64,000 bases of DNA from Saprospiraceae bacterium (GCA_016717145.1 JADKGD010000007.1:27477-91476), one strand, 5' to 3'. Numbered from the stretch's first letter, positions 10,552-21,205 are shown. The notes: generated from the sequence alone by a model not told the origin. Numbers and translations: made by a program.

Positions 10552-11448
10552 ATGCAAACAATTAAGTCTAAAACATGCGAAATTTGTAATTCCACCTCTT
10601 TATCTGTATTCATGCGAGTGATGGATCATTCGATCAGTAAAGAAAATTTTGATATTCTCAGATGTACAAGCTGTGGCTTTTTAAGTACCGGAAATCCTCC
10701 TGCTGAATCTGAAAGCGGTCGTTATTATCAAAGTGAAGACTATATTTCACATTCAGACACGGCAAGAGGATGGATATTCAGAATATATCATTTCGTCAGG
10801 AATATCATGTTGAAAAGAAAACATACATTAATCAATAGCCTGGCTTCCCAGAGAAATATCCTCGATATTGGCTCCGGAACGGGTTACTTTTTGCACTTTA
10901 TGAAAAATAAAGGATATAAAACTTACGGAATTGAAATTGACGAACAAGCTAGAATTTTCAGTCAAAAGAAATTCAATTTAGAGGTATCAGGTCCGGAATA
11001 TCTTCAAAAAAATCAAATTAAGGATACATTTGGCTTTATTACTTTATGGCATGTTATGGAACATTTGTACGATCCAAATGCATATTTTAGTACTTTCCGA
11101 AACTTATTGCATGACGACGGTCATCTTATCATTGCCGTACCTAATAATGACAGTTTTGATGCCAAACATTATGGGTCTTATTGGGCTGCATATGATGTTC
11201 CCAGACACTTATGGCATTTTACACCTCAAACACTTGAAAAAATGGCAACTAACCATCATTTTCGTTTAATTGACAAAAAAAGTATGCCATTTGATCCTTT
11301 TTATAATTCAATGCTAAGTGAAAAGTATAAAGGAAGTACTTTGGGTTTTTTAAAAGGTATTGGTATAGGCTTTATTTCATTAGTTTGTGGCATAATCAAT
11401 ATAAATAAAGCAAGTTCTGTAATCTATATTTTTAAAAAAGAAGGTTAA
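10552..11448 (+). CDS. SAM-dependent methyltransferase with N-terminal Cys cluster
   Basis: 298 residues. Residues 9-45 hold two CxxC pairs ('CEICNS' and 'CTSCGF'), probably a small zinc ribbon. The class I methyltransferase fold follows: glycine-rich motif I 'ILDIGSGTGYFL' at ~102, acidic motif 'YGIEIDEQ', and 'FITLWHVMEHLYDP' (motif IV region) as in the Methyltransf_23 family. A hydrophobic helix near residues 265-285 suggests membrane association. Such proteins often methylate sugars or polyprenyl-linked glycans. It is convergent with the polysaccharide operon (10-bp gap to wecB), so a surface-glycan role is plausible but not proven. Confidence 0.82.
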   Translation: MQTIKSKTCEICNSTSLSVFMRVMDHSISKENFDILRCTSCGFLSTGNPPAESESGRYYQSEDYISHSDTARGWIFRIYHFVRNIMLKRKHTLINSLASQRNILDIGSGTGYFLHFMKNKGYKTYGIEIDEQARIFSQKKFNLEVSGPEYLQKNQIKDTFGFITLWHVMEHLYDPNAYFSTFRNLLHDDGHLIIAVPNNDSFDAKHYGSYWAAYDVPRHLWHFTPQTLEKMATNHHFRLIDKKSMPFDPFYNSMLSEKYKGSTLGFLKGIGIGFISLVCGIININKASSVIYIFKKEG

Positions 11449-11457
11449 AATTTGGCA

Positions 11458-12540
11458 TCACTTTGAGAATGATTTAAGCGCTTTAATAATTTTTAAAGAT
11501 GCTTTTCCATCCCCATATAAAGGTTTGTCAAATTTGATTTCGTCTACATTTATATCGTGATATGCTTTCAAAATGGAAGCTTTATCTGCTCCGGTTAGTG
11601 TATTAAAACCACCTTCAACCAATTCAACCCACTCTGTCTGGTCCCTTAATGTAAGACAATATTTTCCAAAAAAGTAAGCCTCTTTTTGAAGGCCTCCACT
11701 ATCCGTCATGATACAGGCTGCATTAGAAGTTAATTTTATCATATCAAGGTATCCCACCGGATCAATGATGGTAAAATCAGTATGCATCTCCTTTTGGTGG
11801 AGCAATTTTTTTGTTCTGGGATGCATGGGGACAATGACTCGTAATTCTGAATTGATTTCATTAAAAGCGGCAATGATTCCTGTTAATCTTTCATAATTAT
11901 CCGTATTTTCCTGTCGGTGAATGGTTGCCAAAATGTATTTTCCCGGTTTAATATTAATATCCTCTAAAATATGACTCTCAGTTGCAGCTTTTTGTTTGTA
12001 ATATAATGCAGCATCATACATTACGTCGCCTGAATTCACGATCGTTGCAGGAAAAAAATCATATCCTTCATGCTGCAAATTATCGATAGCCTCAGCTGTC
12101 GGACAAAATAAGATATCAGATATCCTATCGGTTAGAATCCGATTGATTTCTTCGGGCATTAACATATTAAAGGAACGCAAACCTGCTTCTACATGGGCAA
12201 CAGGAATGTGCATTTTTTTTGCTGCAAGTGCACCGGCCAATGTTGAATTTGTATCTCCATATACCAGTACAAAATCCGGTCTCTCAATCATCAGCACATT
12301 TTCTATGGCTTCAAGCATTCGTCCTGTCATCGCTCCGTGTGTGAGCGAATGAATATCAAGATTATATATTGGCTTGGGGATATCCATTTCTTTAAAAAAA
12401 ATGTCGCTCATATTTTCATCAAAATGCTGACCAGTATGCACTAAAATTTCATGAATATCACTATGATTCTTAATTTCTCTACTTAGTGCAGATGCCTTGA
12501 TAAATTGGGGCCTGGCACCAACAATTGTCACAATTTTCAT
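11458..12540 (-). CDS. wecB: UDP-N-acetylglucosamine 2-epimerase (non-hydrolysing)
   Basis: 360 residues from the ATG at 12540, chosen because the family starts 'MKIVTIVGARPQFIKAS' and this leaves a 4-bp gap to the gene upstream. The enzyme interconverts UDP-GlcNAc and UDP-ManNAc, a precursor for capsule, O-antigen or teichoic-type glycans. Typical motifs: 'HTGQHFDENMSDIF', 'VYGDTNSTLAGALAA', 'HVEAGLRSFN...PEEINR', 'TIHRQENTDN', 'DSGGLQKEA'. It is the third gene of the YfhO-like / glycosyltransferase / wecB operon. Confidence 0.95.
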   Translation of the reverse strand: MKIVTIVGARPQFIKASALSREIKNHSDIHEILVHTGQHFDENMSDIFFKEMDIPKPIYNLDIHSLTHGAMTGRMLEAIENVLMIERPDFVLVYGDTNSTLAGALAAKKMHIPVAHVEAGLRSFNMLMPEEINRILTDRISDILFCPTAEAIDNLQHEGYDFFPATIVNSGDVMYDAALYYKQKAATESHILEDINIKPGKYILATIHRQENTDNYERLTGIIAAFNEINSELRVIVPMHPRTKKLLHQKEMHTDFTIIDPVGYLDMIKLTSNAACIMTDSGGLQKEAYFFGKYCLTLRDQTEWVELVEGGFNTLTGADKASILKAYHDINVDEIKFDKPLYGDGKASLKIIKALKSFSK

Positions 12541-12544
12541 AAAT

Positions 12545-13852
12545 TTACAATTTACCTGATATTTCATTTAATATGTCAGCCAGTTTTCCTGTTAAGTTTC
12601 TTCTGGAGTACATTTCTATTCCTTTTGACTGATTTGTCAATTTATGATTCAAATATAAATCATACGATAATTTCAAATACGATATGAGTTGTTCTGTATC
12701 TTCATATTCTATCATTACACCGGAAGCTGAAGAATTTATTATTTCAGCTGCATCCCCATCTTTGGGTCCAATACAAATTATGGGTCTGCCAGATGCCAGA
12801 TATTCAAAAATTTTGCCCGTTAAAATGGACTTATTATTTGTTGTTTTGTTTATAATAAGTAATAATAATTGAGCACTATTTTGATATTTTATTGCTTCTC
12901 CGTGGTTGACATATCCTACTAAGTTAACTAAATGATCTAAACCGTATGCTGTAATACTTTGTTTGATAATGGCTTCAGGATTACCTACCAGATTAATAGA
13001 AATATCAGACATCATTTCGTGTTTTTCGCTTTTTAGCTTTTGGATGGCCTTCCACAAAATTTCAGGATTTCTGGATGCATTCATGGTTCCAATATAAGTA
13101 ATGGTAAATTTTTTATCCAGTACTGTTTGTAAGCTTATTATATCTGATTCATCGTATCCATTTGTTATAACAGTGGTTTTGGTATTTGTGATTGATTTAA
13201 GATCTGAGGCCATAGTTTTACCAATACATACAATTCTATTACATTGATTTAATACATGCTTTTCTAAATTTTGGTGTCGTTTACGTGCAAAATATGTTAG
13301 TCTCAAATCATCAAAATAATCGATTTGCGTCCAGGGATCTCTATAATCCACGATCCATGGAATATCAATTTTAGTTTTAATATGACTGGCAATGAGATGA
13401 CAGCTATGGGGTGGACCTGTACTTATCATGGCATCCACCGGATGGTTAGCCAGATATTGAATCAATGTTTTGGCCGAAGGACGGACCCATAATATTCGTG
13501 CATCCGGAATAAACATATTGCCCCTAATCCACACTGCAAGTTTATCTAAAAAACTTAGTTTTTTGCCTTGCGAAAGAAAATTGGCATCAATCTTTGAATC
13601 TTTAGACTTTCCCGTAAATTTCCTATACCAGGTATAAGGCTCTATGATAGCTTGTTTGATGACCTCAATATTGTCCGGAACTTCTTCAATTAATGTCGGA
13701 TCTAATATGGGATAATCTCCGTTTTCAACTGTAAAAACGATCGGCTCCCAACCAAAATCTCTCAAATACTTAACAAATTTAACCCACCGCTGTACTCCCC
13801 CACCACCGGCAGGCGGCCAATAATAGGTGATAATCAAAACCCGCTTTGGCAT
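12545..13852 (-). CDS. Glycosyltransferase family 4-like
   Basis: 435 residues, GT-B fold. The N-terminal 'YYWPPAGGGGVQRWVKFVKYL' loop is typical of GT4-like enzymes of Bacteroidota surface polysaccharide clusters. Further features are 'DARILWVRPS', 'DAMISTGPPHS', 'WIVDYRDPW' and the C-terminal donor-site region 'GKIFEYLASGRPIICIGPKDGDAAEII'. It probably moves a sugar from a nucleotide donor onto a lipid-linked or polymer acceptor at the cytoplasmic face. Only 1 bp separates it from the YfhO-like gene upstream and 4 bp from wecB downstream, so the three are co-translated. Confidence 0.88.
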   Translation of the reverse strand: MPKRVLIITYYWPPAGGGGVQRWVKFVKYLRDFGWEPIVFTVENGDYPILDPTLIEEVPDNIEVIKQAIIEPYTWYRKFTGKSKDSKIDANFLSQGKKLSFLDKLAVWIRGNMFIPDARILWVRPSAKTLIQYLANHPVDAMISTGPPHSCHLIASHIKTKIDIPWIVDYRDPWTQIDYFDDLRLTYFARKRHQNLEKHVLNQCNRIVCIGKTMASDLKSITNTKTTVITNGYDESDIISLQTVLDKKFTITYIGTMNASRNPEILWKAIQKLKSEKHEMMSDISINLVGNPEAIIKQSITAYGLDHLVNLVGYVNHGEAIKYQNSAQLLLLIINKTTNNKSILTGKIFEYLASGRPIICIGPKDGDAAEIINSSASGVMIEYEDTEQLISYLKLSYDLYLNHKLTNQSKGIEMYSRRNLTGKLADILNEISGKL

Positions 13853-13853
13853 G

Positions 13854-16260
13854 TTATACTTTTACCATCTTTTGTCCTTCTGAAACAAATGACTTGTATA
13901 TAATATAAAAAAGTCCCAAAATCAAAAGCGTAGAACAAATAAGACTTATTGTTTCTCCCGTGTAATAAGAAGTCGGTTTAAATTCAAATGTAATCAAATG
14001 TTTACCAGGAGGAATTTTCATGCCCCGGAGAATATAGTTTACTCTGATATGGTCAACTGCCTTTCCATCCAAATACGCCTGCCAGCCTTTATCAGGACCA
14101 TACCAGATTTCAGAAAACACAACAAATTGTTCTTTTTGTGAGTTGGAATTATATTCCAGTTTATTGTTGCTATAACTTTTTAACTCTACACTGCCGTTCT
14201 TTTCCAAACTTAATCCATTGACATAATCTTTAAACTCAGAATGTATTACAACATCTCCTGCTGGGTCTAAATTTGTAAGAGAATCAATTTCCGCATTCGC
14301 ATCAGGCACCAGAATGATGTTATTAACAAACCAGGCATTGCCTAATGCAGCAGGGTTTCTTTGCACAGTGGGCTTGCCGTCAGCACCCTGAATGATAAAA
14401 TATTTGGTATTCAGCATATTCAAAACTGCCTGATTATTCTTAGCAATGTGTCGGTCAATAATGTCCTGATAACGTTGTAGTTTAACCGCACTATATCCTC
14501 CAATAGTTTTATGAAAATAAGATGTAGATGCACCATTAAATGTATTAATAGATGCATCATAAACCCTAAAATTTGGATCCTTATCCTGCAAAATCTGATT
14601 GTCCACAGGTCGGGGATCAAAACTTTGTTTGTAAACGTTTTTAGATACAAAATCTCTTTTGTCAAGATATCCTTTTCCAATCTGAGTCAGGTCAAATAAA
14701 CCCAAAACAGCTACTATTGATATCATTACGGTGCTGGTTATCTTGTCTTTAAGAAATAACCATATAGTTGTCGCAACAACCAATATAAAAATCAAGCTTC
14801 GCATGGCAGACGCATGAAACATACTCGATCTTTGTTTTAATAATACGTCCTTTATATCTGCATAACTTTCATCACCTGAACCAACAAAATCAAACAATGA
14901 ACTTCCCATGAGCCATAAAAGAAGACATGTTCCGCCTAATAATCCTGTTGCATAATAAAGAGGTTTAATGAAAGATTCTTTTTTATTGGATTTCATTAAC
15001 TCTGACAAAGCAAGTACACCCAGAATAGGAATAAAAATAGCTGTGACGCTAAGGATTGAACTTGGGGCTCTAAACTTATTAAACAGCGGAAAATAATCAA
15101 ACAAAGCTTTGTTCAATATCGGCATGTGTTTACCCATTGACAAACACATTGTAAGAACAACTGCACTTAATATCCACCATTTTATTTCTCCCCGTACACC
15201 AAATAAACCAAATATAAATAGAAAAAATGCAACTACACCAAAGTAAGCCGGTCCGCTTGTAAAAGGCAACGAGCCCCAATAAGTAGGGGCCTGAAAATCC
15301 TTTCGCTGTCCGACTGCTTTACCTAATTCAGAATTCCCGTCCAGCCATTCACCTGACCCTCCACCAACTGCCTTGGGAATAAATGTTGCCAGCATATCTC
15401 CATAACCATTGCTCCATTGCATAGCATATTCCCAATCAAGCCCGCCTGATATACCGGCATTGATTGGAGCATCAGTAGATGGTTTTAGAATTTGCCCACC
15501 CCTCATAGTATCTTTAGTGTACTCATATGTCGTCCATAGCTTAGAAGCGGAAGAGCCGACTGCCAGGCAGGCCATGACCGACATAACTGCCATTGCCTTA
15601 GCGAACGAAACCAATTTTCCGTTTCTAACACTACTAATAAAATGAAAAACGACCAGAATAGCGAGACATAGAGCAAGATAATAAGTCATCTGAGGGTGAT
15701 TGTCTGCGATATTTATGCCCAAAGCTATTCCGAATACAATACCTCCCAATAGATACTTTTCTCTGAAAGTAAGCAAAACGCCAGCAATAACAGGTGCACT
15801 TGTCATAATTGCCATTAATTTGGAATTATGTCCTGCTTCAAACAAGGTAAAATTATTGGTCGTAAAACCAAACAAAAAAGCACCAAGCAAGCTTGACCAT
15901 GGACTTACGCCCAATAATAACATTAATATATAAAATCCCACCATTCCTGCAATAAAATAACCCGCTGGTCTACTAATAAAAAGTGACATACTATTTTCCA
16001 CGCATCTCAGTAAATTATTTTTTGGTCTCGCAGAAATCTGGTAAGTTGGCATTCCCCAAACATTGAATTGGTCCACAAAGCTTCATCACCGGTTTTTTTC
16101 CCGAAATCAGTAGCTTCTTTTGACATGCCAACATGCTGGATAATATCCCTTGTTTGACCACTTTGCCCTGGAACTGTGGAATGAAGTAAAATATATTTAC
16201 AAAAACAATCAGTAAAACAGGTAAAATATATTGGTAAGTACTCTTGATATCAAACTTCAT
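13854..16260 (-). pseudogene. YfhO-family multi-pass membrane protein, two frameshifts
   Basis: About 800 residues if joined. The protein has a dozen or more hydrophobic segments and a C-terminal soluble part with 'FSEIWYGPDKGWQAYLDGK' and 'GKHLITFEFKPTSYYTGETIS', which is diagnostic of the YfhO family (GT-C-like membrane proteins linked to glycosylation of surface polymers). The long frame starts inside the gene. The real start is the ATG at 16260 (hydrophobic 'YILPVLLIVFVNIFYFIPQFQG'), and two one-base shifts are needed, near 16150 and in the C-run at 16054-16057, to read '...HVGMSKEATDFGKK...GMPTYQIS'. First gene of the polysaccharide operon. Confidence 0.85.
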
Positions 16261-16598
16261 AAAAATTGATTTTAATTTATTTGGTAAATAAAATGCAAAA
16301 TGATGTAAAATTTGGCGTAATATTAAGAAAATTATTTATATTAAATTACAGACATCTATAACTTTATCTGATTTATTGAATATTTTGGTATGAATCTTTT
16401 TACACTAGGATCATAATCAAAGCTTTAGTAAATAGTTATAATTATCCATTTATAATATGTGTTTTAGTTTTGTCTTATACCAGCTTAATGCCTTATCAGT
16501 AATTGAATCAAATCAAGAAATTTCACTTTTTAAAATGTCATTAATATTTTGAGTAGTTTTGCGGTAACTTATTACGATTTACATTTAAATTTACATCC
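16261..16598. other. Intergenic region between divergent genes
   Basis: 338 bp of AT-rich sequence. The only element supported is TAGTTTTG at 16554-16561 (plus strand), a match to TAnnTTTG 38 bp before the lipoprotein ATG. No gene, repeat or clear minus-strand promoter seen. Confidence 0.4.
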
Positions 16599-17084
16599 AT
16601 GAAAATTTTTCCTTGCATTTTAATATTGACAATGTTTATAATTAGTAGCTGTGATTGGAAACAAAACAAAAAGTCTATTAAATCTTTGGACCTCATGAAA
16701 TATGGCATTCCTTACGCCATAAATGCTCCTGCTGATGCAGTAGTCACAAAACTTGGGTCCGGTCAGTTGATTGATATTTTGATCAAAAATAAAGATGGTT
16801 ATGATGTGCAGGCATTTATGTCACTTGCATACACCAATGATCTGAATAAGCTTAAACAAAATAAAAAGGAGGAAATCATCTCAAATCCTTACTTCGTAAA
16901 AATAATTGAGGAATTTGATGAAGGATTTTTATTTGAAAAGAAAACTTCCGAGGGGGTTAAAAGCTACGATTTTAACATAATAAAAATAGTAGGAGACAAT
17001 GAGATAAACTTTCAGTGCGGTAATTCAAAAGAATTTTCTGAAAGAGACGTAAAGTCAATGATAAAAACGATTGTTGATTTATGA
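16599..17084 (+). CDS. Small lipoprotein, unknown function
   Basis: 161 residues. A lipoprotein signal (hydrophobic core then 'ISSC' lipobox, Cys at ~18) is followed by a soluble beta-rich domain. The sequence 'YGIPYAINAPADAVVTKLGSG...DILIKNKDGYDVQAFM' resembles hypothetical Bacteroidota lipoproteins, and I do not know their function. It ends 27 bp before a strong terminator, so it is monocistronic. Confidence 0.75.
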   Translation: MKIFPCILILTMFIISSCDWKQNKKSIKSLDLMKYGIPYAINAPADAVVTKLGSGQLIDILIKNKDGYDVQAFMSLAYTNDLNKLKQNKKEEIISNPYFVKIIEEFDEGFLFEKKTSEGVKSYDFNIIKIVGDNEINFQCGNSKEFSERDVKSMIKTIVDL

Positions 17085-17110
17085 TTATAATTTCACATAT
17101 ATAAAATAAA

Positions 17111-17143
17111 AAAGGCTGATATTCAGGGGAAATATCAGCCTTT
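17111..17143. terminator. Bidirectional intrinsic terminator
   Basis: Perfect 13-bp stem (AAAGGCTGATATT at 17111-17123 with AATATCAGCCTTT at 17131-17143) and a 7-base loop, flanked by an A-run on the left and T-rich sequence on the right. It ends the lipoprotein gene, and any transcript of the 22-codon ORF on the other strand. Confidence 0.85.
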
Positions 17144-17148
17144 AACTT

Positions 17149-17217
17149 TTACGCCTCTTTAAGGATCCTGTCCCCAAATGTGATGAGTATCATCAAGGCA
17201 ATAGTGAATATAATCAT
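17149..17217 (-). CDS. Possible 22-residue hydrophobic small protein
   Basis: From ATG at 17217 the minus strand reads 22 codons ending in TAA at 17149-17151. The first 14 residues are strongly hydrophobic (MIIFTIALMILITF) with a charged tail GDRILKEA, so it would span the membrane once. The stop lies six bases before the stem of the 17111-17143 terminator, a layout expected of a short transcribed gene. No homologue is recalled. Confidence 0.35.
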   Translation of the reverse strand: MIIFTIALMILITFGDRILKEA

Positions 17218-17448
17218 GGGTTAAAATTTTTATAAAAGTACGGGAATAAAACTTGCTTGTCAAGGTCAGCACATCAATAATCATTCAAATTATCATATAA
17301 TTAACATATAATCTACTTAATTCATGCATAATTATCTAGTAATAAGGGTTATTTGTAAATAATATGACAAAAATCATGTGTTTATTTTTTGATTTTGCAA
17401 ACTTTGGTATTAAGTTTGCACCACATTTCAATAAACAGTTCGATATTA

Positions 17449-18764
17449 TGAGTCCCAAAGTATTTTTTATTGCAATCGGCTTAATTATTATTATAAGTTG
17501 TAGCCACGAAGAAATAAGCCAGGTTGATAAACAATTGAGCCTGCTTATAGGTAGCCGAAGTAAGTACATCCTGCCGGATGAGACAAATTTATCAGAAATT
17601 CCTCAATCACCAGCCAATCCACTTACAAAGGAAAAAATTGCTTTAGGTAAATTGCTTTTCTTTGAACCAGCATTTGCTAATGAAGCTAAACGTCCTGAAC
17701 TGAAGTTTACTTTCACTTGTTCTTCCTGCCATGTGGTTGAATCAGGATTTCGTCCCGGCAGAATGCAGGGTATCGCTGATGGTGGATTTGGTTTTGGCAT
17801 TAAAGGTGAAAGCCGGGTAAAATATCCCTACTACCCAGCTGATAGTATTGATGCTCAAGGTGCCAGACCTTTATCACAACTTAATGTCGCTTATGTTGAA
17901 AATACAATGTGGAATGGATCATTTTGGGTCAGATAAACACAATGCGGGAACAGAAAGTGTGTGGGGAAAAGCAGACCCTGGTACGGCTATAAACAAATTA
18001 AATCTTGGCGCGCTTGAAGGGCAAAATATTGAAGGCCTGAAGACGCACAGGATGTTTTATTCTAAAGAAATAATCACAAACGCAGGTTACAAAAAATGTT
18101 TGATGATGCATTTCCTGACATGCCTGAAAATGAAAGATATTCAAGGAAAGGGGCAAGTTTTGCTATAACTGCATATTTAAGGCAATTATTATCAACAAAA
18201 GCGCCATTTCAAAAATGGTTGAAAGGAGATGACAATGGGATGACAGAACAACAAAAAAAGGGTGCTGTTTTATTTTTTGGAAAAGCTGGTTGTAATGGCT
18301 GTCACTATGAGAAGAATTTAGGATCAATGAAATTTGAAGCCTTAGGTGTAGATGATCTTTATGAGCATGGAGGATTAAAAACCGGTCCAAATGACCGTAG
18401 AAATTTAGGCCGAGGTGGATTTACCTACAATGCTGAAGATATGTTTAAATTTAGAACGCCTCAATTATATAATGTTGGAGATGCCGGTCCTTATTTCCAT
18501 GGTGGAAGTATGGAAACCCTGGAAGATGTTGTAAAATATTTTAACACTGGTATAAAACAAAACCAAAGGGTACCTGACCAACAATTATCTACCTTCATAC
18601 GCCCCCTCGGACTTTCTGATGAAGAAGTTGCTGACCTTACTGAATTTATTAAAAATGGTTTAAGAGATCCCGATCTCAATAGATATAAGCCAAAAAGTGT
18701 TTTATCAGGAATGTGTTTTCCCAATAATGATCCTGCTTCTAAGATAGATATGGGATGTAAATAA
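17449..18764 (+). pseudogene. Di-haem cytochrome c peroxidase (MauG/CcpA family) lipoprotein, two frameshifts
   Basis: About 438 residues in total. The likely start is the ATG at 17449, which gives a lipoprotein signal ending 'IISCS'. There are two CxxCH haem sites: 'CSSCHVVESGFRPGR' in the N-terminal domain and 'CNGCHYEKNLG' in the C-terminal domain, with 'FRTPQLYNVGDAGPYFHGGS' typical of the family. It reduces peroxide or oxidises a partner in the periplasm. One base too many in a T-run near 17922 and one base too few in the A-run at 18091-18096 split it into three frames. A real periplasmic peroxidase is the best reading; the shifts may be sequence errors. Confidence 0.85.
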
Positions 18765-18791
18765 AAAAAAACCTTAACCAAATTATTCCTG

Positions 18792-18819
18792 AAGCCATTT
18801 AAAGCAATTTAAGTGGCTT
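18792..18819. terminator. Intrinsic terminator
   Basis: Stem AAGCCATTTAAA (18792-18803) with TTTAAGTGGCTT (18808-18819), 11 of 12 paired, 4-base loop, followed by a T-rich run. It lies between the convergent peroxidase and SDR genes. Confidence 0.7.
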
Positions 18820-18857
18820 TTTAATTTTTATTAAAATGATAAACAATTGTGTTGACT

Positions 18858-19559
18858 TTACAAATCTCCCAGCTGAGGTCTGATTACTATTTCTTCCACA
18901 ACTGCTGAGGGGCCTAAAGCATAAGCGCTCCAAATAACATTTGCGATGTCCCTGGCTTCCATAAGTCTTTCATGAGGCAAGTCTACACCTTGCCATGAAT
19001 CAGACCAGGTTGCACCGGGCAGCACTGCAGTTACTTTTATTCCTTTTTCTTTTAACTCTTCCCTTTGTACTTTTGAAAAACCCAGTAGTGCAAATTTTGA
19101 AATACTGTACGAACCTCCATTTGGATATGCGATCTTACTTGCGATACTACACATGTTAAATATATGCCCTGATTTATTTTCAACCATTACAGGGACCAGC
19201 TCGCGCGATAAATAATACGCACTGTACAAATTAGTCTCCATCATTTGTTCAAGCGTTCCTTCAGCTTCATTTGTTACAAAGCCCGGTAAAAAAATGCCCG
19301 CATTATTGATCAATACATCAACAGTGCCAAAAGAATTTTTAATGAAGGCAGCAAAAGACTTAACCTCATCAACACGCCTGACATCTACTGATTTTATCAC
19401 AATAGTGATTTTGGGGTTAATAATCATTAATTCGGATTTTAACAATTCCAAATCCTTTAAACTTCTAGCACATAGTGCAAGATTGTGCCCTTCTTCTGCA
19501 AATCGGATGGCAAGCGCCTTTCCAATACCTTTTGAACTTCCCGTTATAACTGTATTCAT
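18858..19559 (-). CDS. Short-chain dehydrogenase/reductase
   Basis: 233 residues, classical SDR length. NAD(P) site 'TGSSKGIGKA' at residues 6-15, 'NNAGIF' motif, catalytic Ser in 'NMCSIASKI' and 'YSISKFAL' (YxxxK). 'CARS' after strand 2 suggests NADP preference (Arg). Substrate unknown. Related proteins are often annotated as 3-oxoacyl-ACP reductases on weak grounds. Convergent with the peroxidase gene and divergent from the mlaEF pair. Confidence 0.9.
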   Translation of the reverse strand: MNTVITGSSKGIGKALAIRFAEEGHNLALCARSLKDLELLKSELMIINPKITIVIKSVDVRRVDEVKSFAAFIKNSFGTVDVLINNAGIFLPGFVTNEAEGTLEQMMETNLYSAYYLSRELVPVMVENKSGHIFNMCSIASKIAYPNGGSYSISKFALLGFSKVQREELKEKGIKVTAVLPGATWSDSWQGVDLPHERLMEARDIANVIWSAYALGPSAVVEEIVIRPQLGDL

Positions 19560-19684
19560 GAAATATTCTGTTAATCTTTATTCAAACCAAATCGAATAAT
19601 CAAATGTTGTCATATAAGTTGAAATAATTACCTTATTTTTACCGCGCAATAACACTTATATATTTAAGTAATGAATTCTATTTT

Positions 19685-20431
19685 ATGAATCTCAATATTT
19701 TTTACCATTTTGGAAGTTTTATACTTTGGCAGGGTCAAATTTTCAAGAGACCTGAAAATGGAAGAATGTACTATAAAGAAACCATCAGACAAATGTATGA
19801 CATTGGCATTGGTTCACTACCCATTGTTTTTCTGATTTCAATATTTATAGGCGCTGTAACAGCTGTGCAATTTTATTATCAAATGGCAGGTTCTTTAATA
19901 CCAGCTTTTTATATTGGATATATCGTACGGGACATGACGATCATAGAATTGGCGCCTACTATAACATGTTTGGTATTAGCAGGCAAAGTGGGTAGTAATA
20001 TGGCTGCAGAACTTGGCGGAATGCGTCAAAAAGAACATATTGATGCCATGGAAATAATGGGTGTAAATACTTCAGCATACCTTGTCCTTCCAAAAATAAT
20101 CGCTTCGTTATTAATGATACCTGTGTTAGTTTGTGCCGCAGCTTTGATTGGCATTTTTGGATCTTATATAGCCAGCGTACCGGTTGGGTTGTTCACATCG
20201 GCAGAATTCATCAAAGGTGTAAGATCGTTTTTTGTTCCGTATAATGTTTACATGATGTTTGTAAAAGCATTTGTTTTTGCATATATATTAACAAGTGTTT
20301 CTTGTTATCAGGGCTATTTTGTTAAGGGTGGAAGTATAGAGCTTGGTGAAGCCAGTACCAGAGCCGTTGTATATAGCAATATTTTAATTCTATTGGCAGA
20401 TTACATCATAGCATTTGTGCTTACCGCATAA
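19685..20431 (+). CDS. mlaE: MlaE-type ABC transporter permease
   Basis: 248 residues with about five to six membrane segments. Family motifs are 'LPIVFLISIFIGAVTAVQ', 'ELAPTITCLVLAGKVGSNMAAELGGMRQKEHIDAMEIMGVN' and 'CYQGYFVKGGSIELGEASTRAVV'. It is the inner-membrane permease of an Mla-like system that moves phospholipids between the membranes. The ATPase gene starts 8 bp downstream. The substrate-binding MlaD-like (MCE) gene that usually follows is not in the window; the next genes are on the other strand. Confidence 0.93.
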   Translation: MNLNIFYHFGSFILWQGQIFKRPENGRMYYKETIRQMYDIGIGSLPIVFLISIFIGAVTAVQFYYQMAGSLIPAFYIGYIVRDMTIIELAPTITCLVLAGKVGSNMAAELGGMRQKEHIDAMEIMGVNTSAYLVLPKIIASLLMIPVLVCAAALIGIFGSYIASVPVGLFTSAEFIKGVRSFFVPYNVYMMFVKAFVFAYILTSVSCYQGYFVKGGSIELGEASTRAVVYSNILILLADYIIAFVLTA

Positions 20432-20439
20432 ATAAATTC

Positions 20440-21195
20440 ATGATACGAGCAGAAAAAATATTTAAAAATTTTGGTGACCAAACTGTATTGGATGGGATAG
20501 ATTTTGTTTTTGAAGAAGGCAAAACAAACCTTGTCATTGGCAAGAGTGGATCCGGAAAGACGGTATTACTTAAAATTTTAGTAGGTCTTTTCCAACCCAC
20601 TTCAGGTAATGTTTGGTATGATAACATCAATTTGATTTCTGCTGATAAACAAAAGCTAAGATCCCTCAGAATGCAGGTTGGTATGCTATTCCAGGGTAAT
20701 GCACTTTTTGATTCAATGACCATTGAAGAAAATATAAGGTTCCCTTTGGACATGTTTACTACAGATACCTTAAAAGTAAAAAGAGATAGGGTTAACTATT
20801 GTTTGGAAAGGGTCAGCTTACCAGGAATTAACAATAAATTCCCTTCTGAAATATCCGGTGGAATGCAAAAAAGAGTTGGCATTGCCAGAGCTATAGTCTT
20901 AAATCCAAAATACCTATTCTGTGACGAACCCAATTCAGGGCTTGATCCCCAGACTTCAATTACTATTGATGAATTGATACTTGATATTACCAAGGATAAT
21001 AAGATTACTACGGTAATTAATACCCATGATATGAATTCAGTTATGGAAATAGGTGAAAATATTTGTTTGCTTGATAAAGGTAAATTAGCCTGGCAAGGAA
21101 GTAAAGATGAAGTATTAAGTAGCGAAAATGAAGTATTGCATGATTTTATTTTTGCCTCACCATTCCTCCAAAAATTGATAGAAAACGCAAAATAA
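20440..21195 (+). CDS. mlaF: MlaF-type ABC transporter ATPase
   Basis: 251 residues. Walker A 'GKSGSGKTVLLK' at ~36, signature 'SGGMQKRVGIARA', Walker B 'YLFCDEPNSGLDP' and a switch His in 'INTHDM'. It energises the adjacent MlaE permease. The 8-bp spacing shows co-transcription. It ends 10 bp from the convergent end of the respiratory operon, with no terminator seen between. Confidence 0.93.
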   Translation: MIRAEKIFKNFGDQTVLDGIDFVFEEGKTNLVIGKSGSGKTVLLKILVGLFQPTSGNVWYDNINLISADKQKLRSLRMQVGMLFQGNALFDSMTIEENIRFPLDMFTTDTLKVKRDRVNYCLERVSLPGINNKFPSEISGGMQKRVGIARAIVLNPKYLFCDEPNSGLDPQTSITIDELILDITKDNKITTVINTHDMNSVMEIGENICLLDKGKLAWQGSKDEVLSSENEVLHDFIFASPFLQKLIENAK

Positions 21196-21205
21196 TTTGA
21201 ATTCT

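Noticed and set aside
13854..16076. YfhO gene starting at 16076 (MDQFNVWG...)
   Set aside because: That Met is an artefact of a frameshift; the conserved N-terminus and first helix lie upstream to 16260 in other frames.
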